Source: Shewanella metallivivens (GTDB lineage: Bacteria; Pseudomonadota; Gammaproteobacteria; Enterobacterales; Shewanellaceae). Taken from it: a stretch of 64,000 nucleotides of DNA. This document shows, in pieces, positions 35,775 to 43,549 of this stretch. The stretch is from positions 109,155-173,154 of the forward strand of contig NZ_JAQQPZ010000013.1 in the NCBI RefSeq assembly GCF_028750675.1, given 5' to 3'. Both the position numbers and the translations under genes were made by a program. Positions within the stretch are counted from its first letter, which is position 1. Each line of letters opens with the position of its first letter. The notes below the pieces were generated by a model. The model worked only from the letters and a program-made list of their open reading frames with translations, was not told the DNA's origin and did not search any database.

Positions 35775-36983
35775 ATGCCTGCAGATATTATTATTTTAGG
35801 AATATCTCTCCTTATTGCTATCGGCATTTTACTCCATCACCCATCGAAAACACTTGGCTTACCATCATTACTGATTTTTATGGGTGTTGGCTTAGCTTTT
35901 GGTAATGGGGAATTTGGCTTTGTTTACGATGATCTTCAACTAACCTCTACTATTGGTACTGTCGCGTTAAACACCATCGTTTTTGTAGGTGGCCTCAATA
36001 CACCACTAAAACACATTCGCTTTGCTTGGAAAGAAGGCGGCATGTTATCGACCGGTGGGGTTATCCTTACCACGATTATTTTCGGCTTTATTTTAAATAC
36101 CTTACTCGATTTTAACCTCATTACTTGCATGTTATTTGCAGCGGTTGTGTCCTCAACTGATGCGGCTGCAGTGTTTTCCATATTAGAGTCTAAAAAGCTT
36201 AAGTTAAAACACGGTACCGGCACCATTTTAGAGTTCGAATCGGCCACCAACGACCCCATCGCCCTACTCATGGTGATTATGTTAACCGACTTTATTCTCA
36301 ATAGTGCAAACGGTACCCCTACCGCCATATCAATATTTTCTAGTTTGGGCCAGCAAATTGGTGTTGGCGCAATAATTGGCCTTATTATGGGTAAATTGTC
36401 AGTTTGGGCATTAAACAATATCAAACTGCCAGAATTTGGGCTTATCCCGGTGTTTATCTTGGCCACATTTGCCATTACCGTTTCCAGCACTGAAATTTTA
36501 GGCGGTAACGAGTTAATTGCGGTGTACATTGCAGGCGTCATCATTGGGAACTATTTAAAAAAGGGCGCTGAGGTCAGTAAGCATTTCTTTAATGGTATAT
36601 CGTGGTTAGCGCAGTCGTTAATGTTTATTATTTTAGGGTTACAAATCTTCCCGCAACAACTTGCCCCCGTCTTTATTGCATCTCTTTTGCCCGCCGTGTT
36701 ACTGATTGTGGTCGCCAGACCGCTTGCAGTGCAATTGTGTTACCTCCCTTTTAGGCAAGCTAATTGGCGTAAACGCCTATTTGTGTCTGCGATAGGCCTT
36801 AAAGGCGCGACTCCAATTGTATTTGCACTTATACCCGCCGCGGCAGGGGTTGAAGGCTCACGAGAAATGATCCACATGGTGTTTTTTATTGTGCTGATTT
36901 CGGTCATTGTTCAAGGTGCAGCCATTGAGCCATTAGCCAATAAATTGAAGTTAAATGTAAAACCTAAAAAGCCTCCTCAATAA
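35775..36983 (+). CDS. CPA1-type cation/proton antiporter, short form
   Basis: A 402-residue inner-membrane protein with about 12 hydrophobic segments. The central acidic pair is N159-D160 in FESATNDPIALL, and the stretch VVSSTDAAAVFSIL marks the CPA1/NhaP2 (CvrA) branch. Unlike full-length NhaP2 (near 570 residues) it ends right after the membrane domain and lacks the regulatory TrkA-C and CorC-like C-terminal domains. It exchanges K+ or Na+ for protons, but ion specificity cannot be read here. Ribosome site aaaggag is 8 bases upstream of the ATG at 35775. Confidence 0.88.
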   Translation: MPADIIILGISLLIAIGILLHHPSKTLGLPSLLIFMGVGLAFGNGEFGFVYDDLQLTSTIGTVALNTIVFVGGLNTPLKHIRFAWKEGGMLSTGGVILTTIIFGFILNTLLDFNLITCMLFAAVVSSTDAAAVFSILESKKLKLKHGTGTILEFESATNDPIALLMVIMLTDFILNSANGTPTAISIFSSLGQQIGVGAIIGLIMGKLSVWALNNIKLPEFGLIPVFILATFAITVSSTEILGGNELIAVYIAGVIIGNYLKKGAEVSKHFFNGISWLAQSLMFIILGLQIFPQQLAPVFIASLLPAVLLIVVARPLAVQLCYLPFRQANWRKRLFVSAIGLKGATPIVFALIPAAAGVEGSREMIHMVFFIVLISVIVQGAAIEPLANKLKLNVKPKKPPQ

Positions 36984-36993
36984 TCATTAACTA

Positions 36994-37026
36994 CAAAAAA
37001 AGCCAGTTGGAAACACCAACTGGCTT
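36994..37026. terminator. Intrinsic terminator between antiporter and DUF3012 lipoprotein genes
   Basis: A perfect 11-bp stem, AAGCCAGTTGG / CCAACTGGCTT, with an AAACA loop. The minus-strand reading is followed by seven T residues and so is the stronger direction; it also follows the + strand antiporter gene. Confidence 0.9.
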
Positions 37027-37069
37027 AATAAAAGTCGTCTACCTTTTTTAAGGTTAGACTCACTAACGC

Positions 37070-37246
37070 TTATTTAAATACGCAGTGCTTCGCGTAGTCA
37101 GCAGCTTCATTTGCAGTCCAATCGCCGCTTTCTTTTTCTTTCATTTGCTTACACCAAGCATCGCTACCCACTTCTGGTGCACACGCGGTTAAGCTAAGGG
37201 TTAACAATAATGCGCTTGAAGCAGCAACTAATTTTGATAAAGACAT
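37070..37246 (-). CDS. Small DUF3012 lipoprotein
   Basis: A 58-residue lipoprotein: the signal MSLSKLVAASSALLLTLSLTAC ends in a lipobox with Cys22. The short mature part has the DUF3012 signature EVGSDAWCKQMKEKESGDWTANEAADYAKHC, with two cysteines that could form a disulfide. I place the start at 37246, since AAAGGA precedes it and the longer frame from 37315 adds an unrelated N-terminus. Function unknown; it follows the SpoIIAA-like gene on the same strand. Confidence 0.85.
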   Translation of the reverse strand: MSLSKLVAASSALLLTLSLTACAPEVGSDAWCKQMKEKESGDWTANEAADYAKHCVFK

Positions 37247-37315
37247 AAATAAGCTATCCTTTTCTATTAAATTTCGGAGTTTGCTGGCCATTTTAAGCCC
37301 AACAAACCATAACAA

Positions 37316-37681
37316 TTAACTCTTTGAACGTTTAGCAATCCACGCAATAGCATCTTGTTTTTGCGATAACGGAAACCATGCTACCTCACCTTGCATAAAT
37401 GGTCCCATTAAACGTACTGCATTGCCAACCCAATCAGGGCCACCAACAAACACTAGCGCATCGAATGCGGGTAACTGTACCTCACCACTGCCGGTTAATG
37501 AACCAAAGTCCCAGCCTTCGAGCAACACGTCGGCTTCAATATACAAACACACCTGGTCCCAATCTTTACGATAGGCACGAATCGCTGGTTGTAAACGGGT
37601 ACGGTAATCTGGCGCAGATAAACGACCACTCACAAATAAACTAATGACACCCTTGGAAATATCGGGAATTTGACACAACAT
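37316..37681 (-). CDS. SpoIIAA-like (STAS-fold) protein
   Basis: A 121-residue cytoplasmic protein resembling the SpoIIAA-like/DUF3478 family: an N-terminal strand VISLFVSGRLSAPDYRTRLQPAI, then VCLYIEADVLLEGWDFG, then DALVFVGGPDWVGNAVRLMGPFM and a basic C-terminal end. Such proteins have a STAS-like fold and may bind lipids or partners. They lack the phosphorylatable serine context of true anti-anti-sigma factors. It lies 69 bp upstream of the DUF3012 lipoprotein gene on the same strand. Confidence 0.75.
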   Translation of the reverse strand: MLCQIPDISKGVISLFVSGRLSAPDYRTRLQPAIRAYRKDWDQVCLYIEADVLLEGWDFGSLTGSGEVQLPAFDALVFVGGPDWVGNAVRLMGPFMQGEVAWFPLSQKQDAIAWIAKRSKS

Positions 37682-37931
37682 ATCGCTAACTCCAGCCTTA
37701 TCTAAAGGCTATAGAACAGGCTTTATACGGTGATGCTATCGTGTAAAGCAATAATGGCGCTCATAATACCAAAACTCTGCAATTGATGTAATCACTCAAC
37801 GATTAATCAGCGCGTTAGTTAATCTCCGTGTGAAGCAGCGCTCAGACTGCTCAACACCCAGCGCTGAAAAATAAGCCTAATTACGGTATAATTAACCGAT
37901 AAAACATATTAAAGAGGACAACCTCAACCGA

Positions 37932-38348
37932 ATGATACAAATAACTCAACGAGTCATATTGCAAGACAACGAAATTGAATGGCAGTTTGTTCGCTCAAGC
38001 GGCGCTGGCGGTCAAAATGTCAATAAAGTATCAACAGCGGCTCAGCTTAGTTTTGATATTGCATCATCATCTTTGCCTGAATTTTATCAACAAAAGTTAT
38101 TAGCCAAGGCTGATCATCGCATTACCAAAAGCGGAAAAATCATCATTAAATGCCAACAATCGCGAAGCCAAGACTTTAATCGCCAGACCGCGTTAGAACA
38201 ATTTATTGAGCTGGTAAAAAGTGTCGGCATTGTACAAAAGGCCCGTATTGCGACCAAAGCCACCAAAGGCAGTCAAACTCGCCGAATTGAAGCGAAAAAA
38301 CAACGTGGTGCCACCAAAGCCATGCGCCAAAATAAAACCGGCTATTAA
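37932..38348 (+). CDS. arfB: Alternative ribosome-rescue factor B (peptidyl-tRNA hydrolase ArfB)
   Basis: Rescues ribosomes stalled on mRNAs lacking a stop codon by hydrolysing peptidyl-tRNA. The catalytic GGQ is G26-G27-Q28 in SSGAGGQNVNKVST. The C-terminal tail is lysine- and arginine-rich (KATKGSQTRRIEAKKQRGATKAMRQNK), as needed to enter the empty mRNA channel. The 138-residue length is right for ArfB and too short for a release factor. The start follows AAAGAGGA with suitable spacing. Confidence 0.95.
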   Translation: MIQITQRVILQDNEIEWQFVRSSGAGGQNVNKVSTAAQLSFDIASSSLPEFYQQKLLAKADHRITKSGKIIIKCQQSRSQDFNRQTALEQFIELVKSVGIVQKARIATKATKGSQTRRIEAKKQRGATKAMRQNKTGY

Positions 38349-38448
38349 TGAATTTTAGCCGTTAGATGAACATTTTTAGGTTTACCACGCGCACATCTTC
38401 AGTAAGAATGGACTCACACGTTTTATTGCCCACACCACAGGAAGTCTC

Positions 38449-38901
38449 ATGAGCAGCACTGCCAAAATTTTAGTGATAAATGGCCCTAATCTAAATTTGC
38501 TTGGCCGTCGCGAGCCGGGGCACTATGGCCATCAAACCTTAGCCACCATTGTGAGCGAGTTAACCGCTGCCGCTACCCAAGCAGATATCACCTTAGAGCA
38601 CATTCAATCGAACGCTGAATACCAGCTGATTGACGCCATACATGCAACTGATGCCCAGTTTATTATTATTAATCCTGCTGCATTTACCCACACCAGCGTT
38701 GCCCTGCGTGACGCAATACTCGGCGTTGCCATTCCGTTTATTGAAGTGCATTTATCAAATGTGCATGCCCGCGAGCCTTTTAGGCATCATTCGTATTTTT
38801 CAGACAAAGCCCAAGGGGTTATTTGCGGTCTAGGCGCACAAGGTTACGATTTTGCCCTGCAAGCGGCAATTAAGTACCTAAAAGAGCATCACAAAGGATA
38901 A
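38449..38901 (+). CDS. aroQ: Type II 3-dehydroquinate dehydratase
   Basis: Catalyses dehydration of 3-dehydroquinate to 3-dehydroshikimate in the shikimate pathway. The active-site loop is [17 protein letters not shown] (residues 10-26, with the general-base tyrosine at 26). N79 and H105 lie in [10 protein letters not shown] and the [15 protein letters not shown] region. At 150 residues it is a normal dodecameric type II enzyme. The next gene starts 3 bp after its stop, so they are translationally linked. Confidence 0.95.
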   Translation: MSSTAKILVINGPNLNLLGRREPGHYGHQTLATIVSELTAAATQADITLEHIQSNAEYQLIDAIHATDAQFIIINPAAFTHTSVALRDAILGVAIPFIEVHLSNVHAREPFRHHSYFSDKAQGVICGLGAQGYDFALQAAIKYLKEHHKG

Positions 38902-38904
38902 GGT

Positions 38905-39300
38905 TTGAGTAAGCTAAAAGCCGACGTCAGCATTATTTATAGCGGCATATTCAGCCAGTGGGACAACCAGAGCGATGACTTGCCACGTTTTTTGGAGGCA
39001 ACCGTTCACGTTCCCGCGATTATTGATACTGAATTTGGCTTTATTGTTCGGATCAAAAAAGCCAAAAACCAAGTATTAACCTACTGTATTTATCATCCTG
39101 ATATTCCAGACGACAATGGCAATGTGAGACCACCATTTGATGGCACTGTATTCATTAAGGAAAATGATTGGCGCTTTTACTTGGGTGATTGCATTTGGGC
39201 ACCAGCAGATAACAAAGTCGGTAACTGGCGCATGACCCTTGAGCTTAATGGCAAAATTGTTGCCGACAAAACCTTTAAGGTATATACCCAATCAACCTGA
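38905..39300 (+). CDS. DUF3859-like protein, ending inside a MITE
   Basis: A 131-residue soluble protein with a TTG start 3 bp after aroQ and ribosome site aaggataagg. The body (DVSIIYSGIFSQWDNQ, then PAIIDTEFGFIVRIKKAKNQ, RPPFDGTVFIKENDWRFYLG and GNWRMTLELNGKIVADKTFKV) is DUF3859-like. The last codons, encoding YTQST, and the TGA stop lie within the terminal inverted repeat of the 39282-39565 element. The native C-terminal end has therefore been replaced or trimmed, although most of the domain remains. Function unknown. Confidence 0.72.
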   Translation: MSKLKADVSIIYSGIFSQWDNQSDDLPRFLEATVHVPAIIDTEFGFIVRIKKAKNQVLTYCIYHPDIPDDNGNVRPPFDGTVFIKENDWRFYLGDCIWAPADNKVGNWRMTLELNGKIVADKTFKVYTQST

Positions 39301-39565
39301 AGATGCTCGATTTCAGCAAGAATTTACACGCTTTGAGGCAAGGCATTGATTGCGGGTAATGGTTATTCCCTTTCCAAAATCAATAACGCAGCATAAACGC
39401 GTGTAAAACTTGCCCTTTGGGAGTTTCACCGTGTTTCCCTGATTTTTAAATCAAGAGCGTTGTTTGCGCTAATTTATAAGGTACCTACATTACCGCATTA
39501 ACGCGCCTAGTATTGAAAAAACGGTGAAACTCTGAAACACGTAGCTTCAAGTTGATTGGGTATAT
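39282..39565. mobile_element. MITE-like element (family 2), 284 bp
   Basis: The left end atatacccaatcaacctgaag (39282 onward) matches the reverse complement of the right end (39545-39565) at all but one of 21 positions. No coding capacity is seen. The interior holds the motif TAATGGTTATTCCCTTT (39357-39373) in a TTTGAGGC...GCATTG context, like the element at 19652-19913. A second internal inverted pair reads GTTTCACCGTGTTTC and its counterpart near 39524. It overlaps the 3' end of the DUF3859 gene. The remaining gap to 39666 shows nothing else. Confidence 0.82.
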
Positions 39566-39666
39566 CTCCCCGAATAAAGTGAAGCGTTATAGATAATCAC
39601 GCTGCCACATTTAAGGTGATAGTTTGCTATACTGCGCGCAAATTGCCCCGCCATTATTGAGTGTCC

Positions 39667-40674
39667 ATGTCTATTCAAGCTGTTGTAACCGAAGCGCTAG
39701 CCAAACGTGCAAGTTTTATTGAGCACGCCAAGCAACATAACACCGATTGTTATCGGGTATTTCATGGCACTGTAGAAGGTGAAAACGGCCTAAACATTGA
39801 CCGTTATGGCGACGCATGGTTAATCCAAACCTTTCACCAGACATTATCAGACGAACAACTGGCTGGGATTTCAAGTGTGCTGGCCGCTCATGCTGACTTT
39901 CATATCGTTTACAACGATCGCTCAGGCAGCCACTCACGTATCGCTAACACCAGCGGCAATGAAGCCCAGGATTATGCCCAAACAGAACAAGTTATCCGTG
40001 AAAATGGCATTAACTTTACCTCTAAGCTTCGCCACGAAGGCCAAGACCCACTGCTGTTTTTAGACATGCGCATTGGTCGTGAATATGTGTGCGATAACAG
40101 CAAGGATAAAACCGTACTGAACTTGTTTTCGTACACTTGCGGTATTGGTATTGCCGCAGCCATGGGCGGCGCGCGTAAAGTCATGAATGTCGACTTTTCA
40201 TCTTTTGCGCTAGCCGCTGGGCAAAAAAATGCCGAGTTAAATAAGGTTACAGAGGTGTGTGAGTTTGTGCAAAGCGATGCGTTTCCGGCGCTGCGTCAAT
40301 TAGCGGGATTACCGGTTGGCGGACGCCGTAACCAAAAACTGCCTAAATACCCCAAACTGCGGGCAACACAGTTTGACTTAGTGTTTTTAGACCCACCCCG
40401 TTTTGCCAAAAGCGCCTTTGGCATTGTCGATTTAGTGAATGATTACCAGGGGTTATTTAAGCCTGCAGTATTAGCCACTAAAGCCGGTGGTCATATCGTG
40501 TGTTGTAATAATGTCGCCAAAGTGGATCGCCAAACCTGGTACGACAGCCTAGTCCGCTGCGTTGAAAAACAAGGCCGTAAAGTCACCTCCAGCCAATGGT
40601 TAGACTGTCATGCTGATTTCCCGGCATTTGACGACAACCACCCGCTAAAAATTGTCGTATTAGGCATAGATTAA
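39667..40674 (+). CDS. SAM-dependent RNA methyltransferase of the RlmI-like (COG1092) type
   Basis: A 335-residue methyltransferase. After an N-terminal region (about 1-115) comes the Rossmann domain with the SAM motif VLNLFSYTCGIGIAAA, the acidic strand MNVDFS, and the catalytic-type motif LVFLDPPRFAKS. The N-terminal PUA domain of full-length RlmI (near 396 residues) is reduced or missing. The start is set at the ATG 39667; a GTG two codons upstream (39661) is possible. The target nucleotide cannot be deduced. A hairpin follows the gene. Confidence 0.82.
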   Translation: MSIQAVVTEALAKRASFIEHAKQHNTDCYRVFHGTVEGENGLNIDRYGDAWLIQTFHQTLSDEQLAGISSVLAAHADFHIVYNDRSGSHSRIANTSGNEAQDYAQTEQVIRENGINFTSKLRHEGQDPLLFLDMRIGREYVCDNSKDKTVLNLFSYTCGIGIAAAMGGARKVMNVDFSSFALAAGQKNAELNKVTEVCEFVQSDAFPALRQLAGLPVGGRRNQKLPKYPKLRATQFDLVFLDPPRFAKSAFGIVDLVNDYQGLFKPAVLATKAGGHIVCCNNVAKVDRQTWYDSLVRCVEKQGRKVTSSQWLDCHADFPAFDDNHPLKIVVLGID

Positions 40675-40699
40675 TCGATTCGAGATCAATCATTTGCGA

Positions 40700-40736
40700 C
40701 AAACAATTCAGCCACCAAAGGTGGCTGAATTGTTTG
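40700..40736. terminator. Long hairpin between convergent methyltransferase and phoD genes
   Basis: A perfect 17-bp stem (CAAACAATTCAGCCACC and its complement) with an AAA loop lies between two convergent stops. The T tail is short (TTTGGTTAA), but the stem is very strong and probably ends both genes. Confidence 0.8.
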
Positions 40737-40754
40737 GTTAATCCAAAAACTAAC

Positions 40755-42521
40755 TTACGACATTGCCACGACTTGTGGATTACCCGCCGCACTTGTTGCG
40801 CTGTAATTACGCGCATCTAAACTGGCAAAGGTTGTGTCTAAAATGGTATCGACGTATTGCCAGTCACTGCGAACTTCATCGGCGGTAAAGGTCAGGAGTA
40901 AATAACCACGATCTTTTAAATTCGCGTATTTAAGATCGCTGATCAAACTCACAATAGCCGCTTCGGTTGCTGGCATCTCAACATCAGACAAGCCTAAGTA
41001 ATACTCAAGCCCTGGTGATGATACGGAGCTAGTAGCAAACTCAACACCTACGGTATCGCCATTGGTGTCTGTTAATTCACTCGCCCACGCATTATGGGTA
41101 TCGCCCGCGATTACCACTAAATTGTGATTTAACGACTTAGCTGTGGCGTATATGACTTCACGTTCATAAGCATAACCATCCCATGCATCGAGATTGTATG
41201 GAATTGAAGGTAACTGCAATAATGCGATAACTTGTGGTGTTAATTGGTCTTGATTAGCTTGTAAGTACGCCAATTCTTCTGTGGTTAACGTAGTGTCACC
41301 AGCCTGAGCACGTGCGGCTAACTGAGCAATTGCTGCGAGCTCCGCAAATTGAGGAATACTCATTTGTTGAGTCGCTATCGCGGCTGGCATTAACATTTTA
41401 CCCATTAGCACCTGCTGGCCTAATACCTGCCATTTCGCTGTAGACTGCAACAAAGTTTGTTGTAACCACAATAGCTGTGTTTGCCCTAATAACGTGCGAT
41501 TGGTGTCAGTGACAGCCGCCAAAAAGTTATCACTATCAAAGGTGCCCGTTGTTGCGTCAATGTAGTCGCCGTATTCTAATTGTTTGTCGCGACCCAGTAC
41601 GCGAGTATCGAGCATGTGCAAATCAACCAAGTTACCGTAATTAAAGCTTCTGTAGATTTCTTCATGGTTCCCTTCACTCCAAGGTCTAATGGGTAGCCAT
41701 TCAAAATAAGCTTGTAGCGCTGCCTCTTTACGTTGATCAAAGTCACCTTCACCGTCGTTATGATTTTCAGCGCCCTCTTTCCAAGTATCGTTAGCCACTT
41801 CATGGTCATCCCACACAGTTATAAAGGGGACTTTAGCATGCAGTTTTTGCAAACTACTGTCACTACGGTACTGGCTGTAACGTGTACGATAATCGGCTAA
41901 TAGAAACAGCTCACCTTCAGGCAAGACTTCACGGTCTAATGCGGCTGCATTTTCGCTGGCGTATTCACCACGAGCATATTCATACAAGTAATCGCCTAAA
42001 TGCACCACAGCATCTAAATCATCTCGCTGAGCGGCCATTTCGTACACATTAAAATAACCCGCAGGGAAATTGGCGCACGACATCACCGCAAGCTTAACTG
42101 AATCGACACTACCCTGAGGTAACGTGCGGGTTTGGCCAATCTCAGATACGTTTTCACCTGCTTTAAAACGATAAAAATATTGCTGGCCTGCGACTAATCC
42201 CACCGCATCAATTTTAACGGTATAGTCACGACTATCATTGGTTACGGTTTGTCCATTAGTCACCAAATCAGTAAAGTTACTGTCGGTGGCGACTTCCCAT
42301 GACACCGTTATATCACCTGGCGTATCTGGGGTGACTCGCGTCCATAAGATCACTGCATCAGCTGCAGGATCGCCACTGGCAATACCTTGTAAAAACTGAC
42401 CAGATATAACCTCATCGTCGTCATTACTATTGCAACCCATTAGTCCGTAAGACACTACAACAGCACCAACGCCTTTTGCTGACATAGCCAAAAAATCACG
42501 ACGAGTGACAAACCTTTTCAT
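40755..42521 (-). CDS. phoD: Alkaline phosphatase D, Tat-exported
   Basis: A 588-residue PhoD-family metallophosphoesterase that frees phosphate from organic esters outside the cytoplasm. A twin-arginine signal is present (RRDFLAMSAKG, R7-R8) and ends in a lipobox GLMGC (Cys30), so it may be a Tat-exported lipoprotein. Family motifs include QGIASGDP, HLGDYLYEY, VWDDHEVANDTW, LGQQVLMGK and VIAGDTHNAWASEL, covering the Fe/Ca-binding residues. Three PhoB-type repeats precede it (42608-42636), so induction by phosphate starvation is expected, together with the operon at 29-35 kb. Confidence 0.94.
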   Translation of the reverse strand: MKRFVTRRDFLAMSAKGVGAVVVSYGLMGCNSNDDDEVISGQFLQGIASGDPAADAVILWTRVTPDTPGDITVSWEVATDSNFTDLVTNGQTVTNDSRDYTVKIDAVGLVAGQQYFYRFKAGENVSEIGQTRTLPQGSVDSVKLAVMSCANFPAGYFNVYEMAAQRDDLDAVVHLGDYLYEYARGEYASENAAALDREVLPEGELFLLADYRTRYSQYRSDSSLQKLHAKVPFITVWDDHEVANDTWKEGAENHNDGEGDFDQRKEAALQAYFEWLPIRPWSEGNHEEIYRSFNYGNLVDLHMLDTRVLGRDKQLEYGDYIDATTGTFDSDNFLAAVTDTNRTLLGQTQLLWLQQTLLQSTAKWQVLGQQVLMGKMLMPAAIATQQMSIPQFAELAAIAQLAARAQAGDTTLTTEELAYLQANQDQLTPQVIALLQLPSIPYNLDAWDGYAYEREVIYATAKSLNHNLVVIAGDTHNAWASELTDTNGDTVGVEFATSSVSSPGLEYYLGLSDVEMPATEAAIVSLISDLKYANLKDRGYLLLTFTADEVRSDWQYVDTILDTTFASLDARNYSATSAAGNPQVVAMS

Positions 42522-42607
42522 ATCATATCCTTATTTTTATCGTTAACGCGTGGCCATGGTTAGCATGACCTATGAGGTCTAATGAGCGGTTATTGTGAGA
42601 GCGTTGA

Positions 42608-42636
42608 ATGACAATACAGTGACAAAAGCATGACAA
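42608..42636 (-). promoter_or_regulatory. PhoB box array upstream of phoD
   Basis: On the minus strand three 7-mers with 4-bp spacers read TTGTCAT, TTGTCAC and TTGTCAT, the 11-bp periodic pattern of Pho boxes. The array ends 87 bp before the phoD start. The rest of 42522-42839 contains the ohr promoter region and no gene. Confidence 0.88.
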
Positions 42637-42771
42637 ACCCGACTTACCTGCAGCCTTAATAATTTTCAAACCAAGACTGCTGGTGCAACACCTTTTTAGG
42701 CGAAACAAACTAGCCGAAATTAAATTGCACACAATGTAGTTGCATTTTATTTTCCGCTTAGTTATAGTGAA

Positions 42772-42786
42772 CACAATTAGATTGTG
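42772..42786. promoter_or_regulatory. Inverted repeat upstream of ohr (possible OhrR-type operator)
   Basis: CACAAT-TAG-ATTGTG is a perfect 6-bp inverted repeat 54 bp before the ohr start. A half-similar CACACAAT lies near 42728. MarR-type OhrR proteins bind short AT-rich palindromes at such positions. No ohrR gene is in this window. Confidence 0.45.
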
Positions 42787-42839
42787 CGCAACTCAAATAC
42801 GCGCAACTTAGAATAGTTTACTTTTACACGAGGTTTATT

Positions 42840-43262
42840 ATGTCAACGTTATACACCACTTCAGCAACAGCATTAGCCGGCCGTAATGGTCAAGTTTCTA
42901 CCGACGACAAAAAAGTCGACTTACAATTAAGCTACCCAAAAGAAATGGGTGGCAGCGGCGAGTTTACTAACCCAGAACAATTATTTGCCGCAGGTTATGC
43001 TGCCTGTTTCTCAAACGCAATATTGCACGTAGCGAGCCAAGGTAAAGTGGCTATCAAAGCGGCACCGACCACAGCAACGGTAGGCATTGGCCCTAACGAT
43101 AATGGCGGATTTGCACTAACAGTCGCCCTTGCGGTTGAACTTGATTTAGACCAGGAAGCAGCAGAAAAGCTGGTTAAAACCGCGCACCAAGTTTGCCCAT
43201 ATTCAAATGCAGTACGTGGCAACATTGATGTAAAATTAACTGTAAATGGCCAAGCGATTTAA
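42840..43262 (+). CDS. ohr: Organic hydroperoxide resistance protein
   Basis: A 140-residue thiol peroxidase of the Ohr/OsmC family, reducing organic hydroperoxides with lipoyl partners. The catalytic cysteines are C56 in GYAACFSNA and C119 in HQVCPYSNA, and E49-region residues NPEQLFAAGYAAC fit Ohr rather than OsmC. The start ATG follows ACGAGG. It is followed by its own strong terminator and is thus monocistronic. Confidence 0.95.
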   Translation: MSTLYTTSATALAGRNGQVSTDDKKVDLQLSYPKEMGGSGEFTNPEQLFAAGYAACFSNAILHVASQGKVAIKAAPTTATVGIGPNDNGGFALTVALAVELDLDQEAAEKLVKTAHQVCPYSNAVRGNIDVKLTVNGQAI

Positions 43263-43297
43263 CGTGATAGCACGATGAATTAGGCACGATTAGACAA

Positions 43298-43329
43298 CAA
43301 AAAACCAAGACATTTGTCTTGGTTTTTTG
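43298..43329. terminator. Intrinsic terminator after ohr
   Basis: A perfect 14-bp stem (CAAAAAACCAAGAC and complement) with an ATTT loop and a run of six T residues. Confidence 0.92.
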
Positions 43330-43354
43330 TTGTTATTTATCGTTCAGATTATTT

Positions 43355-43549
43355 AACCTGAGTTTGGGATAAGGAATGAACTTATATCATTTAAAATCAA
43401 CATGTTAACCCTTCTCACTTTCAAGCTTGTCATTTGTTCTGCTAACAAGGCGAATTGACTTGCAATAGCTAGCCTATTGCAAGTCGATTCAACGCAGTTA
43501 GCAGGGCAAAGGACTGTTTGAAAGGCGTTTATTATCCCGATCTCAGGTT
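43355..43549 (+). mobile_element. MITE-like element (family 3), copy A, 195 bp
   Basis: The ends are AACCTGAG...CTCAGGTT, with TIR similarity extending through GGGATAA. The element is flanked by a 4-bp direct repeat ATTT (43351-43354 and 43550-43553). A 12-bp perfect hairpin (GACTTGCAATAG / CTATTGCAAGTC, 43457-43485) lies near the middle. An inverted copy of the same length is at 51568-51762. No coding sequence. The right end overlaps the stop codon of the minus-strand gene 43548-44735. Confidence 0.87.

Noticed and set aside
42523..42774. 83-codon minus-strand frame upstream of phoD
   Set aside because: It covers the Pho boxes and the ohr promoter region and has cysteine-rich random composition; the region is regulatory.
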